This document shows, one piece after another, positions 7,514-15,184 of a stretch of 61,962 bases of DNA. The notes beneath the pieces were generated by a model. That model made no database searches and was not told where the DNA came from. It was given only the letters and a program-made list of their open reading frames with translations. Every line of letters begins with the position of its first letter. The stretch's first letter is position 1. The translations under genes and the position numbers were made by a program. The stretch is taken from the NCBI GenBank assembly GCA_027486655.1, contig JAIXOR010000037.1:1-61962 (forward strand), written 5' to 3'. This DNA is from Verrucomicrobiaceae bacterium (lineage in GTDB: Bacteria > Verrucomicrobiota > Verrucomicrobiia > Verrucomicrobiales > Akkermansiaceae).

Positions 7514-8467
7514 CTACTCAAGCAACTCGATGGCACGATCCACCATCTGCGATTTCCCGAGCTTCCGCAGGTCGGTCTTGGTCGCCTGTTTGCACTCGTC
7601 CATGAGTTCCATGATCTTCGCCATGGTCCTGAGTGGCTTGAGCGATGACGTCTGGTCATCCGGAACACGGAACGAAACGATGGTCCGGTTATCTGCGGCG
7701 GGCATGAAATGAATCTGGGCCACTGGTCTGCCCTTCACGCCGACACCTCCGTTGCGGTCCTTGGCGACCGTGAGCAAGACCGAGCCGGCCTGCCCAGGCG
7801 AGTAGGCATCAACCAGAGTGAGCGCGTAGGAAACGCCGTCGTAGCGGCCCATCTTCGCGCCAGAGCCACGAGACCAAAGTCCACGGTCCTCCCAGCTTTT
7901 GGTCACGTGATCGGAAATCAGGACAGCGGCACCGGCTTTCTCGGCAAATGGCCTGACCTGCTGTTTGATGAAGTTGAGAACCTCTTCGGCCTTATCCTCG
8001 TTCAGGCCTGCGGCAGCCATGCACTCGGCCATGCCGTCGATCACCACCAGCGTCGGCTTGTGAAGCATCGCCCAGCGTTGCGTGAGTAGGATTTCGTCTG
8101 GAGCCGAATCGTTGAGATACTGACATCGGTGGATCAGGTCTTCGGGATCGGCACCGAGTTGAAGCGAACGCCGGGTGAACCCCGCAGGAACATCCTCCGG
8201 GTCGATGTAGAGCACGGTCCCGCCGGATTTCATGACCGCATTGCTCATGGCGATGGCGACGTTGCTTTTGCCGGTTCCTGGTTCCCCGTGGATTTCGTTG
8301 ATGCGACCCGCATACAGCATCCCGGTGCCGACGCCCACATCCGCCACGGTCGGAAGCTCCGGCTGGCAGCCATTCTCGATGAACTCCCGCAGGTCGATGA
8401 ACTTGGGCATGCCCGACCTGCGTTTCGCTGGCGCGGCGGTTGGTTCAGATGATTGGTATGTGGGCAT
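7514..8467 (-). CDS. RecA-like/AAA_25-type ATPase of the mobile element, ended early by an in-frame amber
   Basis: The 317-residue protein has a Walker A motif GEPGTGKSN (61-69), YIDPEDV shortly after (the acidic position of RepA/DnaB-like ATPases) and a Walker B LVVIDGMAE near residue 140, followed by VLISDHVTKSW. This is the layout of RepA/RecA-like ATPases found in phage and integrative elements. After the TAG at 7514-7516 the same frame continues sensibly as EGSIIRSKDGKKHVFN and on to a TGA at 7421-7423. That would complete a winged-helix-like tail after DLRKLGKSQMVDRAIELLE. The annotated stop therefore probably truncates the protein by about 30 residues. Confidence 0.75.
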   Translation of the reverse strand: MPTYQSSEPTAAPAKRRSGMPKFIDLREFIENGCQPELPTVADVGVGTGMLYAGRINEIHGEPGTGKSNVAIAMSNAVMKSGGTVLYIDPEDVPAGFTRRSLQLGADPEDLIHRCQYLNDSAPDEILLTQRWAMLHKPTLVVIDGMAECMAAAGLNEDKAEEVLNFIKQQVRPFAEKAGAAVLISDHVTKSWEDRGLWSRGSGAKMGRYDGVSYALTLVDAYSPGQAGSVLLTVAKDRNGGVGVKGRPVAQIHFMPAADNRTIVSFRVPDDQTSSLKPLRTMAKIMELMDECKQATKTDLRKLGKSQMVDRAIELLE

Positions 8468-8476
8468 CGAATGAAA

Positions 8477-8977
8477 TCAGGGGTGTGGGTCGCATCGGAA
8501 ATCCGACGAATCGTTGACACCGCCCGCATTCATGGACGGCCTCTTGTCTAACCGGGTTTGAGTGTTCGTCTTCGATTGGTCATCACTGGCGGCGGAGGGA
8601 TTCCGGTCCTTCCGCCGCTTTCGTTTCACCCATGATCGCTTGGCTGCCTCACGCTGGATGTCGCGACGAATCTTGTCTTTGAGTGGGTAGCCATACCGGA
8701 TGGCGAGGCGCTTGACCTGTCTGCTGATCGCCTGCCGCGTGCAGCCAAGTTCCTTGGCGCATGCCTCCATCGACCGTGTTTGCTGGTTCAAGAGGAATGA
8801 CCACGCCACCTGGATGATGAACGGATCGCCATGCAGGAAGCTGCCACCGATCAGCTCAATAATGGTAATCACATCGGGTGTGCGCCTGGGAGGAGGGTCG
8901 TCGTCAGGCTCAAGAATGTCCACCGGATGGGTCTGATCCACCGCCACCGGACGTCCGTCATTTCCAAACCAAGTCAT
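8477..8977 (-). CDS. HTH-containing accessory protein
   Basis: The 166-residue protein contains SMEACAKELGCTRQAISRQV and KRLAIRYGYPL in residues 70-100, a good helix-turn-helix of the kind used by replication or transcription control proteins. The C-terminal 60 residues are basic and disordered. The N-terminal part includes a Pro-rich acidic patch (EPDDDPPPRR). Its stop lies 9 bp before the start of the ATPase gene, so the two form an operon. A role in DNA binding for the element is likely but not proven. Confidence 0.6.
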   Translation of the reverse strand: MTWFGNDGRPVAVDQTHPVDILEPDDDPPPRRTPDVITIIELIGGSFLHGDPFIIQVAWSFLLNQQTRSMEACAKELGCTRQAISRQVKRLAIRYGYPLKDKIRRDIQREAAKRSWVKRKRRKDRNPSAASDDQSKTNTQTRLDKRPSMNAGGVNDSSDFRCDPHP

Positions 8978-9001
8978 TGTCGTTTCTTTCGTGTGTTAGA
9001 G

Positions 9002-9568
9002 TTACTTGCCGCCACGAGTCGCCTTGGCTTTGCGTGCCGCCGTGTCGGCTTCCAGCAGGATCGCGTATTCCGCCTCGAAGGTGGCGCGTATCTGCTTCGC
9101 CTCCGCACGGGAAGCTGCGATGCCATCGATCATCTCGCCGAGCATCCGTTTGAGAACATGGTAAGCAGCACCTTTTTTTCCGTGCCGTTCAGCAGCACGC
9201 AGGGCAGCGCGGACCTTGAGCAGACGGCCATCGTCCATGCGTTCGAAAACCGGATTCAAGGGACCGGTTAGATTCTTTGCTGAACGCGCCTCGAAATCCT
9301 CGCGTGTCATGGGAACCTGGTCGCCGGTCGCCAGGTCAAGCCTCGTTGGGCACATGTCCTTGCCCTCGCCCAGCATCCAATCGGCATCCACTCCGGTGAC
9401 GTAAGCGATGCGTTCGATATTGTGATTGGAAATGGTGTCATAACCCGCTTCCACGCGCTTCAGAAAGCCGTGGGACATCCCCACCATTGAAGCGAATTCG
9501 CGGGCATTGAGACCAAGGACGGAGCGCAACTGGCCGATGCGCGTGGCGGTATTGATTGGTCGAGGCAT
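9002..9568 (-). CDS. Xre-family HTH regulator
   Basis: Residues 5-65 form a classic Xre/Cro HTH: IGQLRSVLGLNAREFASMVG, MSHGFLKRVEAG and then IERIAYVTGVDADWMLGEG. The remaining 120 residues are charged and helical and probably mediate oligomerisation. It is the first gene of the minus-strand accessory group after the integrase, with about 75 bp between the two. It probably acts as the element's repressor. No operator could be assigned in the short gap (9569-9643). Confidence 0.8.
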   Translation of the reverse strand: MPRPINTATRIGQLRSVLGLNAREFASMVGMSHGFLKRVEAGYDTISNHNIERIAYVTGVDADWMLGEGKDMCPTRLDLATGDQVPMTREDFEARSAKNLTGPLNPVFERMDDGRLLKVRAALRAAERHGKKGAAYHVLKRMLGEMIDGIAASRAEAKQIRATFEAEYAILLEADTAARKAKATRGGK

Positions 9569-9643
9569 GGACGTAGGTTAGGGCGGACTATCCTACGTGC
9601 AAGCGGGAATTTCACTCCCTGTGTTTTTTTCGCCTGTGGGGCA

Positions 9644-10924
9644 TCACGCGGCATCCGGTCTCCTGCGGATCCTGAGACGCCATTCCGCAGGCGGCCAGAC
9701 TTCGGGCGGCATGATCGAGAACCATGCTTTCGCGTCATCGCCGGTCACAACCTCCCGGTAGTGGCGGAAGATCATGCGCGGGGAGTTGCCGGCCTCAAGG
9801 GCGGTCCGGGGCACGTCGCCGGTCTCTGCCACCCGATAGCTGATGAACGAGTGTCTGAGTCCATTCTGACGCCATCCACCGTGAATCCGCGCTTTCACGG
9901 CGACATCCCCCATCGCCCCGGACGAGTCGGAAATCGGGACGATGGGACCAGTCGCCTCGCGCCATGGTGCCAGCCATGCTTTCAGGTTATCGGTGAGCGG
10001 AACGAGACGCCGTGCGGCCGTCTTGGCCTTCTTGCCCGCGATCTCGATGTGGCCGCGCTCCCACTTGATGTCCTCCCATTCCAGACGGTGGATTTCCGCT
10101 GAGCGGATGCCGGCAAAGGCACCGATGGCCAAGAGCGGCAGGATGCGGGCGTGGGCGGTGAGAAGCAGGCGGCCCATTTCTTCCGGCGTGAAGATCTGGA
10201 TTTCGGTCTCATGTTCCTTGAACGTCTCGCTTTGCTCGGCGGCGGTTTTCCGGTCGGGATGCAGATACCCCTGGCGCTTGGCGAAACCGAACATGGTGAC
10301 GATGTTGCGGCGGATGCCGTTCCTGCTCACCGGTCCGAGGGTCTTGAGTCCGTTCAGGTAGCCATTGATATTGGCGACCGTGACATCGGCGATTTCTCCG
10401 CTGACTTTTGCGGTGAAGCCTTTGAGGTGGAGCTTGGCGTTGCGGACGTAGGCATCACTCACACCCTTGCAGCGGAGTGATTCAACGAATTCGTCGGCAA
10501 CCTGGGCCACCGTGCGAGACGGGAAGAGGTCGGTGCGATTGGCGGCATAGAACCGGACGGCATCGGCCAGCGGAATTGGTCCCGCCGTCTTGCGTGCGCT
10601 GGCCCATTCCTCGACGGCGGCGACCAGTTCCACGCCATACTTTCGCACCACGCCCTCGCAGTGGCGAAGGATCTCAATGTCGCGGCGTGTTACCTCGTCG
10701 CCGAGGGACCAGCCGTTGGTGAGTCTCACGCTGATTTGCTGGGCGACCATCTTCGCCTCGTCCATGCAGGCGAAGCATCGCGTGCGGCGACGACCGCCTT
10801 CCTTCCAGCAGACGGTGTTCTGTGGGTAGCCGTTTTTCCGGATGATCGGGTAGATACGGACCGTGGCGGCACCCCTGCCGATAATCACGGTCCCCTTGGT
10901 TTTGCGACGCTTCTTCGGTTCCAT
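9644..10924 (-). CDS. Tyrosine recombinase / phage-type integrase
   Basis: With the ATG at 10924 the protein has 426 residues. The N-terminal 200 hold arm- and core-binding regions. The catalytic domain shows R274 (FAGIRSAEIHRL), Lys residues near 298-301, the NGLRHSF box with R357, and the nucleophile Y389 in RHYREVV. The usual His of the HxLR box is Asn355, and the later His/Trp position is also Asn (AGNSP). I chose MEPKKRRKTKG because a GGAG lies 9 bases upstream; the open frame to 11113 adds 63 unlikely residues. The enzyme would integrate and excise the element. The duplicated lactonase 3' end beside it is the natural place to look for its att site. Confidence 0.85.
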   Translation of the reverse strand: MEPKKRRKTKGTVIIGRGAATVRIYPIIRKNGYPQNTVCWKEGGRRRTRCFACMDEAKMVAQQISVRLTNGWSLGDEVTRRDIEILRHCEGVVRKYGVELVAAVEEWASARKTAGPIPLADAVRFYAANRTDLFPSRTVAQVADEFVESLRCKGVSDAYVRNAKLHLKGFTAKVSGEIADVTVANINGYLNGLKTLGPVSRNGIRRNIVTMFGFAKRQGYLHPDRKTAAEQSETFKEHETEIQIFTPEEMGRLLLTAHARILPLLAIGAFAGIRSAEIHRLEWEDIKWERGHIEIAGKKAKTAARRLVPLTDNLKAWLAPWREATGPIVPISDSSGAMGDVAVKARIHGGWRQNGLRHSFISYRVAETGDVPRTALEAGNSPRMIFRHYREVVTGDDAKAWFSIMPPEVWPPAEWRLRIRRRPDAA

Positions 10925-11264
10925 CAACGATGGCTCCGAAGTCAATGATTTGCTTGATTTCTTGTCGAAAATCGCATCTCGGGCTGCTGTGAGCAGGTCC
11001 AATAGTGCTGATACGGAGTCACTTGCAGGATTACTCCTGACATCTCCGCCAGCTCGCGCGCCTCCCGCGCCCACGGCCATCTCGCGCCAGTCAGGTTTCC
11101 CTTGCCGAAACACCTGAACTCACATCGGTGCCCCCCCGCAAGCCGGCGACCTCCAACACCAGGTTCCCGTGCCAAAGCCGACCACCCCTCGTGGCCGCCA
11201 GACCTCGGTCCCGCCTCACTCCCCCTCCCCACTTTCCTCCGCGTTGCGACTCTTTTTGTCTGCT
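10925..11264. other. Non-coding region upstream of the integrase
   Basis: There is no gene or tRNA here. The sequence becomes strongly C-rich from about 11120. ACTCTTTTTGTCTG appears near 11249 and again, in full, from 11265, where the repeat block begins. Integrase promoter elements could not be assigned with confidence. Confidence 0.4.
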
Positions 11265-11337
11265 ACTCTTTTTGTCTGTCCCTATGTTGGATCTTCACAA
11301 CTCATATTGTCTGTCCCTATGTGTGCTTGAGCATACA

Positions 11338-11365
11338 GATTATTGATGCGGCCGCATCGATAATC
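11338..11365. repeat. 28-bp palindrome centred on GCGGCCGC, copy 1
   Basis: GATTATTGATGCGG is followed by CCGCATCGATAATC; the two halves are complementary except at one symmetric position. A second copy, with identical sequence, is at 11694-11721. It could be a recombination core site, a regulator operator or the hairpin of a small element. Confidence 0.75.
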
Positions 11366-11419
11366 CGTACGGGCGAGAGTGGGCTTGGGCGCTTGGGTTA
11401 AGCGAGCAACCGGAGGGAA

Positions 11420-11483
11420 CCCCGGCACCCCGGCACCCCGGCACCCCGGCACCCCGGCACCCCGGCACCCCGGCACCCCGGCA
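11420..11483. repeat. VNTR: 8 copies of CCCCGGCA
   Basis: Eight exact tandem copies of the 8-bp unit are present here, against two copies at the matching place in the second unit (11777-11792). The Gly-Val-Pro-rich frames across it are an artefact of the repeat. The copy number probably changes by slippage. Confidence 0.85.
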
Positions 11484-11505
11484 TGGCGGCCGGGGGAAGG
11501 TGAGG

Positions 11506-11601
11506 TTACAGGTCGTAAACCCTTGCGGCGTTGGCGGCGAGGATGGCGGCCTGCTCGTCGTCGGAGAGGCCGGAAACATAGCCTCGGACGGTCTCCGCCC
11601 A
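11506..11601 (-). pseudogene. 3'-end fragment of the lactonase gene
   Basis: These 96 bases repeat the last 32 codons of the lactonase gene (ending AAILAANAARVYDL) with one visible difference, GGC for GAC in VSGLSDDEQ. Homology stops within the Trp codon of KWAETV, exactly where the ACTCTTTTTGTCTG repeat begins. There is no start codon or promoter, so the fragment is not expected to be expressed. Confidence 0.8.
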
Positions 11602-11813
11602 CTCTTTTTGTCTGTCCCTATGTTTGATCTTCATGAATGCAGGACGGAACCGTCAGCGCCTCAGACACGGAGATTTCGCGAATCGAGCGTACGGATTATT
11701 GATGCGGCCGCATCGATAATCAGTACGGGCGAGAGTGGGCTTGGGCGCTTGGGTTAAGCGAGCAACCGGAGGGAACCCCGGCACCCCGGCATGGCGGCCG
11801 GGGGAAGGTGGGG

Positions 11814-12641
11814 TTACAGGTCGTAAACCCTTGCGGCGTTGGCGGCGAGGATGGCGGCCTGCTCGTCGTCGGAGAGGTCGGAAACATAGCCTCGGACGGT
11901 CTCCGCCCATTTCTGATAGGAATCGATGCGAAGCAGGCAGACGGGCCAGTCGGTGCCGAACATCACGCGGTCCGCGCCGAAGAGTTCGAGGGTGGTCTCG
12001 AAGTAGGCGCGCAGGGTGGCTTCATCGATTTCCGGATCGAGCACCTCGGTGACCATGCCTGAGACTTTGACGCCGAGGATGTGATCGCGTTTCGCGAGTT
12101 CGCTCATGCCTGCCTTCCACACAGGATCCACGCTGCCCTTGCGGATCTCCGGCTTGGCGATGTGGTCGATGATGATACCAAGGTCCGGCTGGCGGTCCAC
12201 GAGCTGGATGGCTGCGGGGAGCTGGCGTTGGAACAGAAGAAGATCGTAGCGGAGATCGAGGTCCGGCAGAAGGGCGAGGCCGCGGTGGAAATCATCCCGG
12301 GTGAAGTATTCGTCGGCCTCGCCCTGGAGCACGTGGCGGACGCCTTTGAACTTCTCATGGGCGGCGAGACGGCCGAGCACGCCCGCCACATCGGGATCGA
12401 CCAGCGGCACCCAGCCGACCACTCCGAGGATCAGCTCGGTGGAATCCGCAAGGGAGAGCAGCCAATCGCTTTCCTCGACCGTCTGGCGGGCCTGCACCAC
12501 CACCGTGCCCTCGACTCCGGCCGTTTTGGCGGCCGCTTCGAGATCCGGCACCAGGAAATCACGGACGATGGGTGAGCCGGGCGGGATCCAGCCGTAGTCC
12601 TCGTCCGTGTATTTCCAGAGGTGGTGGTGGGCGTCGATCAT
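11814..12641 (-). CDS. Amidohydrolase-2 family lactonase (COG3618, L-fuconolactonase/L-rhamnonolactonase-like)
   Basis: The 275-residue protein starts MIDAHHHLWKY, with the metal-binding DxHxHxW motif of COG3618. It continues with IIIDHIAKPEIR near residue 157 and MFGTDWPVCLL near 227, where the Asp and Trp close the TIM-barrel active site. Relatives hydrolyse sugar lactones such as L-fucono- or L-rhamnono-lactone in non-phosphorylative sugar catabolism. It lies 4 bp after uxaE, so the two are probably co-transcribed for uronate or deoxy-sugar breakdown; the exact substrate cannot be read from sequence. Its last 96 bp are duplicated at 11506..11601, next to the integrase. Confidence 0.8.
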   Translation of the reverse strand: MIDAHHHLWKYTDEDYGWIPPGSPIVRDFLVPDLEAAAKTAGVEGTVVVQARQTVEESDWLLSLADSTELILGVVGWVPLVDPDVAGVLGRLAAHEKFKGVRHVLQGEADEYFTRDDFHRGLALLPDLDLRYDLLLFQRQLPAAIQLVDRQPDLGIIIDHIAKPEIRKGSVDPVWKAGMSELAKRDHILGVKVSGMVTEVLDPEIDEATLRAYFETTLELFGADRVMFGTDWPVCLLRIDSYQKWAETVRGYVSDLSDDEQAAILAANAARVYDL

Positions 12642-12645
12642 GATC

Positions 12646-13896
12646 TCACAGGAACAGGGGCTTCATGTGGCGCTCCAGCAGGTTGCCGGTGACGTTTTTG
12701 GAAACGACCTCGCGGTTCTCGACGAGGGCGTTGAGGTAGGTGTCGCCGAGTTGGGCGGCCACCTTGAAGCCGACGTGCAGAAGCTGGCGGAGGTCCGCGT
12801 TGTAGCCGGGGTTTGCCTGGTCGTGGCGCAGGGCGGAGGTGAACTGCTCGCTGGTCCAGCCGTTGACTTCCTCGGCAGTCGGGAGTTTCTCATCGCGGAT
12901 GTCGATGACGGTCGCGTAGGGCTCGCAGAGGGCGGCCTTCTTCTCCAGGGACTTCGCGTAGATCTGCTTGGCAAGGTCGAGTCCGCTGCCGCCGGCTTCG
13001 GCCAGGCCGATGATTTCCTCCAGCCAGTTGGTGCCCGCGGTTTTCACGTGGAGCCCGGCACCGGTGCGGCGGAGCGCCTGCTTGATGATCGGATAGATCG
13101 AGAACTTGTCGGACCCGGAATGGACCGAAAGCTTCAGTGTGGCAGGCAGGCCGTAGGTTTTCACGGCGTGGGCGATCACGGCGAGGTCGTCGTTGAACTC
13201 GGTCTCGAACTGCTTGAGGTCGCCCACGTAGTCGACGCCCTTGTTGAAACGTCCGGTGAACTTCGGCGCGATCGTCTGGATCGGGATGCCCTGATCGGCG
13301 ATGGCGGCGAGAATGATGAGCAGCTCCGGAGGGGTCTGCGGGCTGTCGGTTTCATCCATGGAGACCTCGGTGACGAACTCGTCGACCCCGCCCTTGGCGG
13401 CGACGATGTGCTGATAGATGGCGGCGGCCTTCTGGGTGGCCTTGAGGAACTTGTTGGCGGCTTTTTCCACGTCCGCCTGGGTGATTTCGAAGGGCCGGTC
13501 GATGCCCTCGATGGAGACCGTGCCGATGAGCTCCGGGTGCTTCGCGATGAAAGCGGCCACGTCTTCCGCAGTGGCGGCCTCGCCGATATCGTCGGCGACG
13601 TCGAGCGTGAAGAAATCACAGGGTGCGACGAAGCGGTCGACGGTGGTGAGGTTGATGTGGTCGGCATCTAACAGATAATCACCGGTCCAGCCGAGATCGG
13701 CCACGGCCTTGTCGGCGGCGGCGCGGGTTTGCGAGGGTTCCGAGCCGATGATGTTGTGCTCGCGGTTGGATTTGTTCCAGACGGGGACGATATCGATGCC
13801 GAGTTTTTTGGCTTCGATGAACGCGGTGAGCTGGGCGTGAGCGCCGTGGGCGAAGCGGTCGCCGACGCCGAAAGTGAATTTGGGGCAGGTTTTCAT
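12646..13896 (-). CDS. uxaE: Tagaturonate epimerase family protein (UxaE)
   Basis: The 416-residue protein begins MKTCPKFTFGVGDRFAHGAH, the characteristic UxaE start, and includes DYLLDADHINL, FVTEVSMDETDSPQTPPELL and LKLSVHSGSDKFSIYP. The metal-binding Asp, Glu and His residues of the family are present in these blocks. UxaE interconverts D-tagaturonate and D-fructuronate, replacing the UxaB/UxuB reductases in galacturonate catabolism of Thermotoga and other bacteria. The open frame extends upstream to 13947, but the family N-terminus supports the ATG at 13896. It forms a two-gene operon with the lactonase (4-bp gap). Confidence 0.85.
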   Translation of the reverse strand: MKTCPKFTFGVGDRFAHGAHAQLTAFIEAKKLGIDIVPVWNKSNREHNIIGSEPSQTRAAADKAVADLGWTGDYLLDADHINLTTVDRFVAPCDFFTLDVADDIGEAATAEDVAAFIAKHPELIGTVSIEGIDRPFEITQADVEKAANKFLKATQKAAAIYQHIVAAKGGVDEFVTEVSMDETDSPQTPPELLIILAAIADQGIPIQTIAPKFTGRFNKGVDYVGDLKQFETEFNDDLAVIAHAVKTYGLPATLKLSVHSGSDKFSIYPIIKQALRRTGAGLHVKTAGTNWLEEIIGLAEAGGSGLDLAKQIYAKSLEKKAALCEPYATVIDIRDEKLPTAEEVNGWTSEQFTSALRHDQANPGYNADLRQLLHVGFKVAAQLGDTYLNALVENREVVSKNVTGNLLERHMKPLFL

Positions 13897-13996
13897 GATG
13901 GATGGACGAGGGATGGCAGGCGGCCTCAGCGGACCGTGGCGACCCACAGATAAAGCTCCGCTTGCGGACCCGCAATAACACTTTCGGAATAGGTGT

Positions 13997-15181
13997 TCAC
14001 GAAAGCCGGTCCCGGAAATCCGCGTAGACGAATTCCCGGATCACCTCGATGCGACCGTCCTCGTGTTGGAGGGCGATGGGTGGGTGCTTGACTCCGTTGA
14101 AGGTGGTGGTCTTGACCATCGTGTAATGGGCCATGTCGTCAAAGACGAGGGTGTCGCCCACCTCCAGGGCGCGGGGGAAGGAGAAGTCACCCGCCACATC
14201 GCCGGCCAGGCAGGTGGGGCCGCCGAGGCGGTAAGTGTGCTCACCGGACTCCCCCGCGAGGTGATAGGATTCGCCGGGAAGCGTGACGCAGGGACTGGCC
14301 GTGCCGGATGACCGGGAGTCCGCCAGGAAGACATCCGGGCGGTAGGGCATCTCCATCACGTCCGGCATGTGCGCCGTCGCGGAAACCGAGAGAATGGCGA
14401 GCTTGTGTCCGGCGGATTCGAAGACATCCATCACCGTGGCGCGGAGCACGCCGCAGTGAATGGCGACGGCCTCGCCGGGCTCCAGCCAGACTTCGACGCC
14501 GTATTTTTCACGGGTTTCCCTGACCAGGCGGACGAGGCGATCCCGGTCGTAGAACGGCTTGGTGATCCAGTGGCCGCCGCCCATGTTCAGGTAGGTGAAC
14601 TGGGGCGAGCGCAGCAGGTGGCCGAACTTTTCCTCCACAGCAGCCAGAGTGGTTTCCAGGTCATCCGAGTTCTGCTCGCAAAGCGTGTGGAAATGCAGGC
14701 CGGACAATCCTGTTAGATCGGCGCCCTGCAATTGGTCCGCGGTGATTCCGAGGCGCGATCCGGCGACGCAAGGGTCATAGATCGGCGTATGGCCGGTGGA
14801 GTGCTGCGGATTCACGCGCAGGCCGCACAAGAGTTCGCCACTTTTGAAGCGCGGGTGAGCCATCACCTGTTCACGAAACCGGAACCACTGCGAGAGCGAG
14901 TTGAAGTCGAGATGGTGAGTGAATTCGCACAGGGCCGCGATGTCCTGTCCGTCATAAGAGGGCGAGTAGGTGACCACGTGTTTCCCGAAATGATCGCGCG
15001 CGAGCATGGCCTCCCAGAGCCCTGAAGCGCAGCAGCCGTCGAGGTCTTCGCGGATGTAGGGAAACGCCTTCCAACACGAAAAGCCCTTGAGCGCGAGGAC
15101 CAGATTGCAGCCTGCGGCCTCCTTCACCTCACGGAGGATGGCGGTGTTGCGTTTCAGGGCGGCGATGGAGATGACGAACAT
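13997..15181 (-). CDS. nspC: Carboxynorspermidine decarboxylase
   Basis: This fold-III PLP decarboxylase has 394 residues. The PLP lysine is K32 in LVLALKGFSCW. Other family blocks are GLHFHTLCEQ, YLNMGGGHWITKPFYD, VWLEPGEAV and FDDMAHYTMVKTTTFNG. NspC makes norspermidine, or spermidine from carboxyspermidine, in the polyamine pathway common in non-proteobacterial lineages. The usual N-terminal xTPxYVxD stretch is slightly short here. The start lies one codon after, and in the same frame as, the stop of ispA, so the genes form an operon. The partner dehydrogenase is not in the window. Confidence 0.9.
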   Translation of the reverse strand: MFVISIAALKRNTAILREVKEAAGCNLVLALKGFSCWKAFPYIREDLDGCCASGLWEAMLARDHFGKHVVTYSPSYDGQDIAALCEFTHHLDFNSLSQWFRFREQVMAHPRFKSGELLCGLRVNPQHSTGHTPIYDPCVAGSRLGITADQLQGADLTGLSGLHFHTLCEQNSDDLETTLAAVEEKFGHLLRSPQFTYLNMGGGHWITKPFYDRDRLVRLVRETREKYGVEVWLEPGEAVAIHCGVLRATVMDVFESAGHKLAILSVSATAHMPDVMEMPYRPDVFLADSRSSGTASPCVTLPGESYHLAGESGEHTYRLGGPTCLAGDVAGDFSFPRALEVGDTLVFDDMAHYTMVKTTTFNGVKHPPIALQHEDGRIEVIREFVYADFRDRLS

Positions 15182-15184
15182 GGA

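Larger units (their letters stand above)
11265..11909. repeat. Tandem duplication carrying the 3' end of the lactonase gene
   Basis: Two copies of a compound unit lie in direct orientation. Unit 1 spans about 11265-11600 and unit 2 about 11601-11909. Each starts with ACTCTTTTTGTCTGTCCC and continues to TATGTT(G/T)GATCTTCA. After a dissimilar spacer come a 28-bp palindrome, about 75 matching bases, a VNTR of CCCCGGCA, and the last 96 bp of the lactonase gene. Excluding the VNTR the copies differ at only a few positions, so the event is recent. The second copy is the true gene end. Confidence 0.8.

Noticed and set aside
11340..11602. Open frames encoding GVPGCRGAGVPG-type collagen-like repeats
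   Set aside because: They are produced by the CCCCGGCA tandem repeat and have no start signals or conserved flanks.
12607..13671. 354-codon open frame antisense to uxaE
   Set aside because: It is rich in Gly, Val and Glu without motifs and lies fully opposite a gene with clear family matches.
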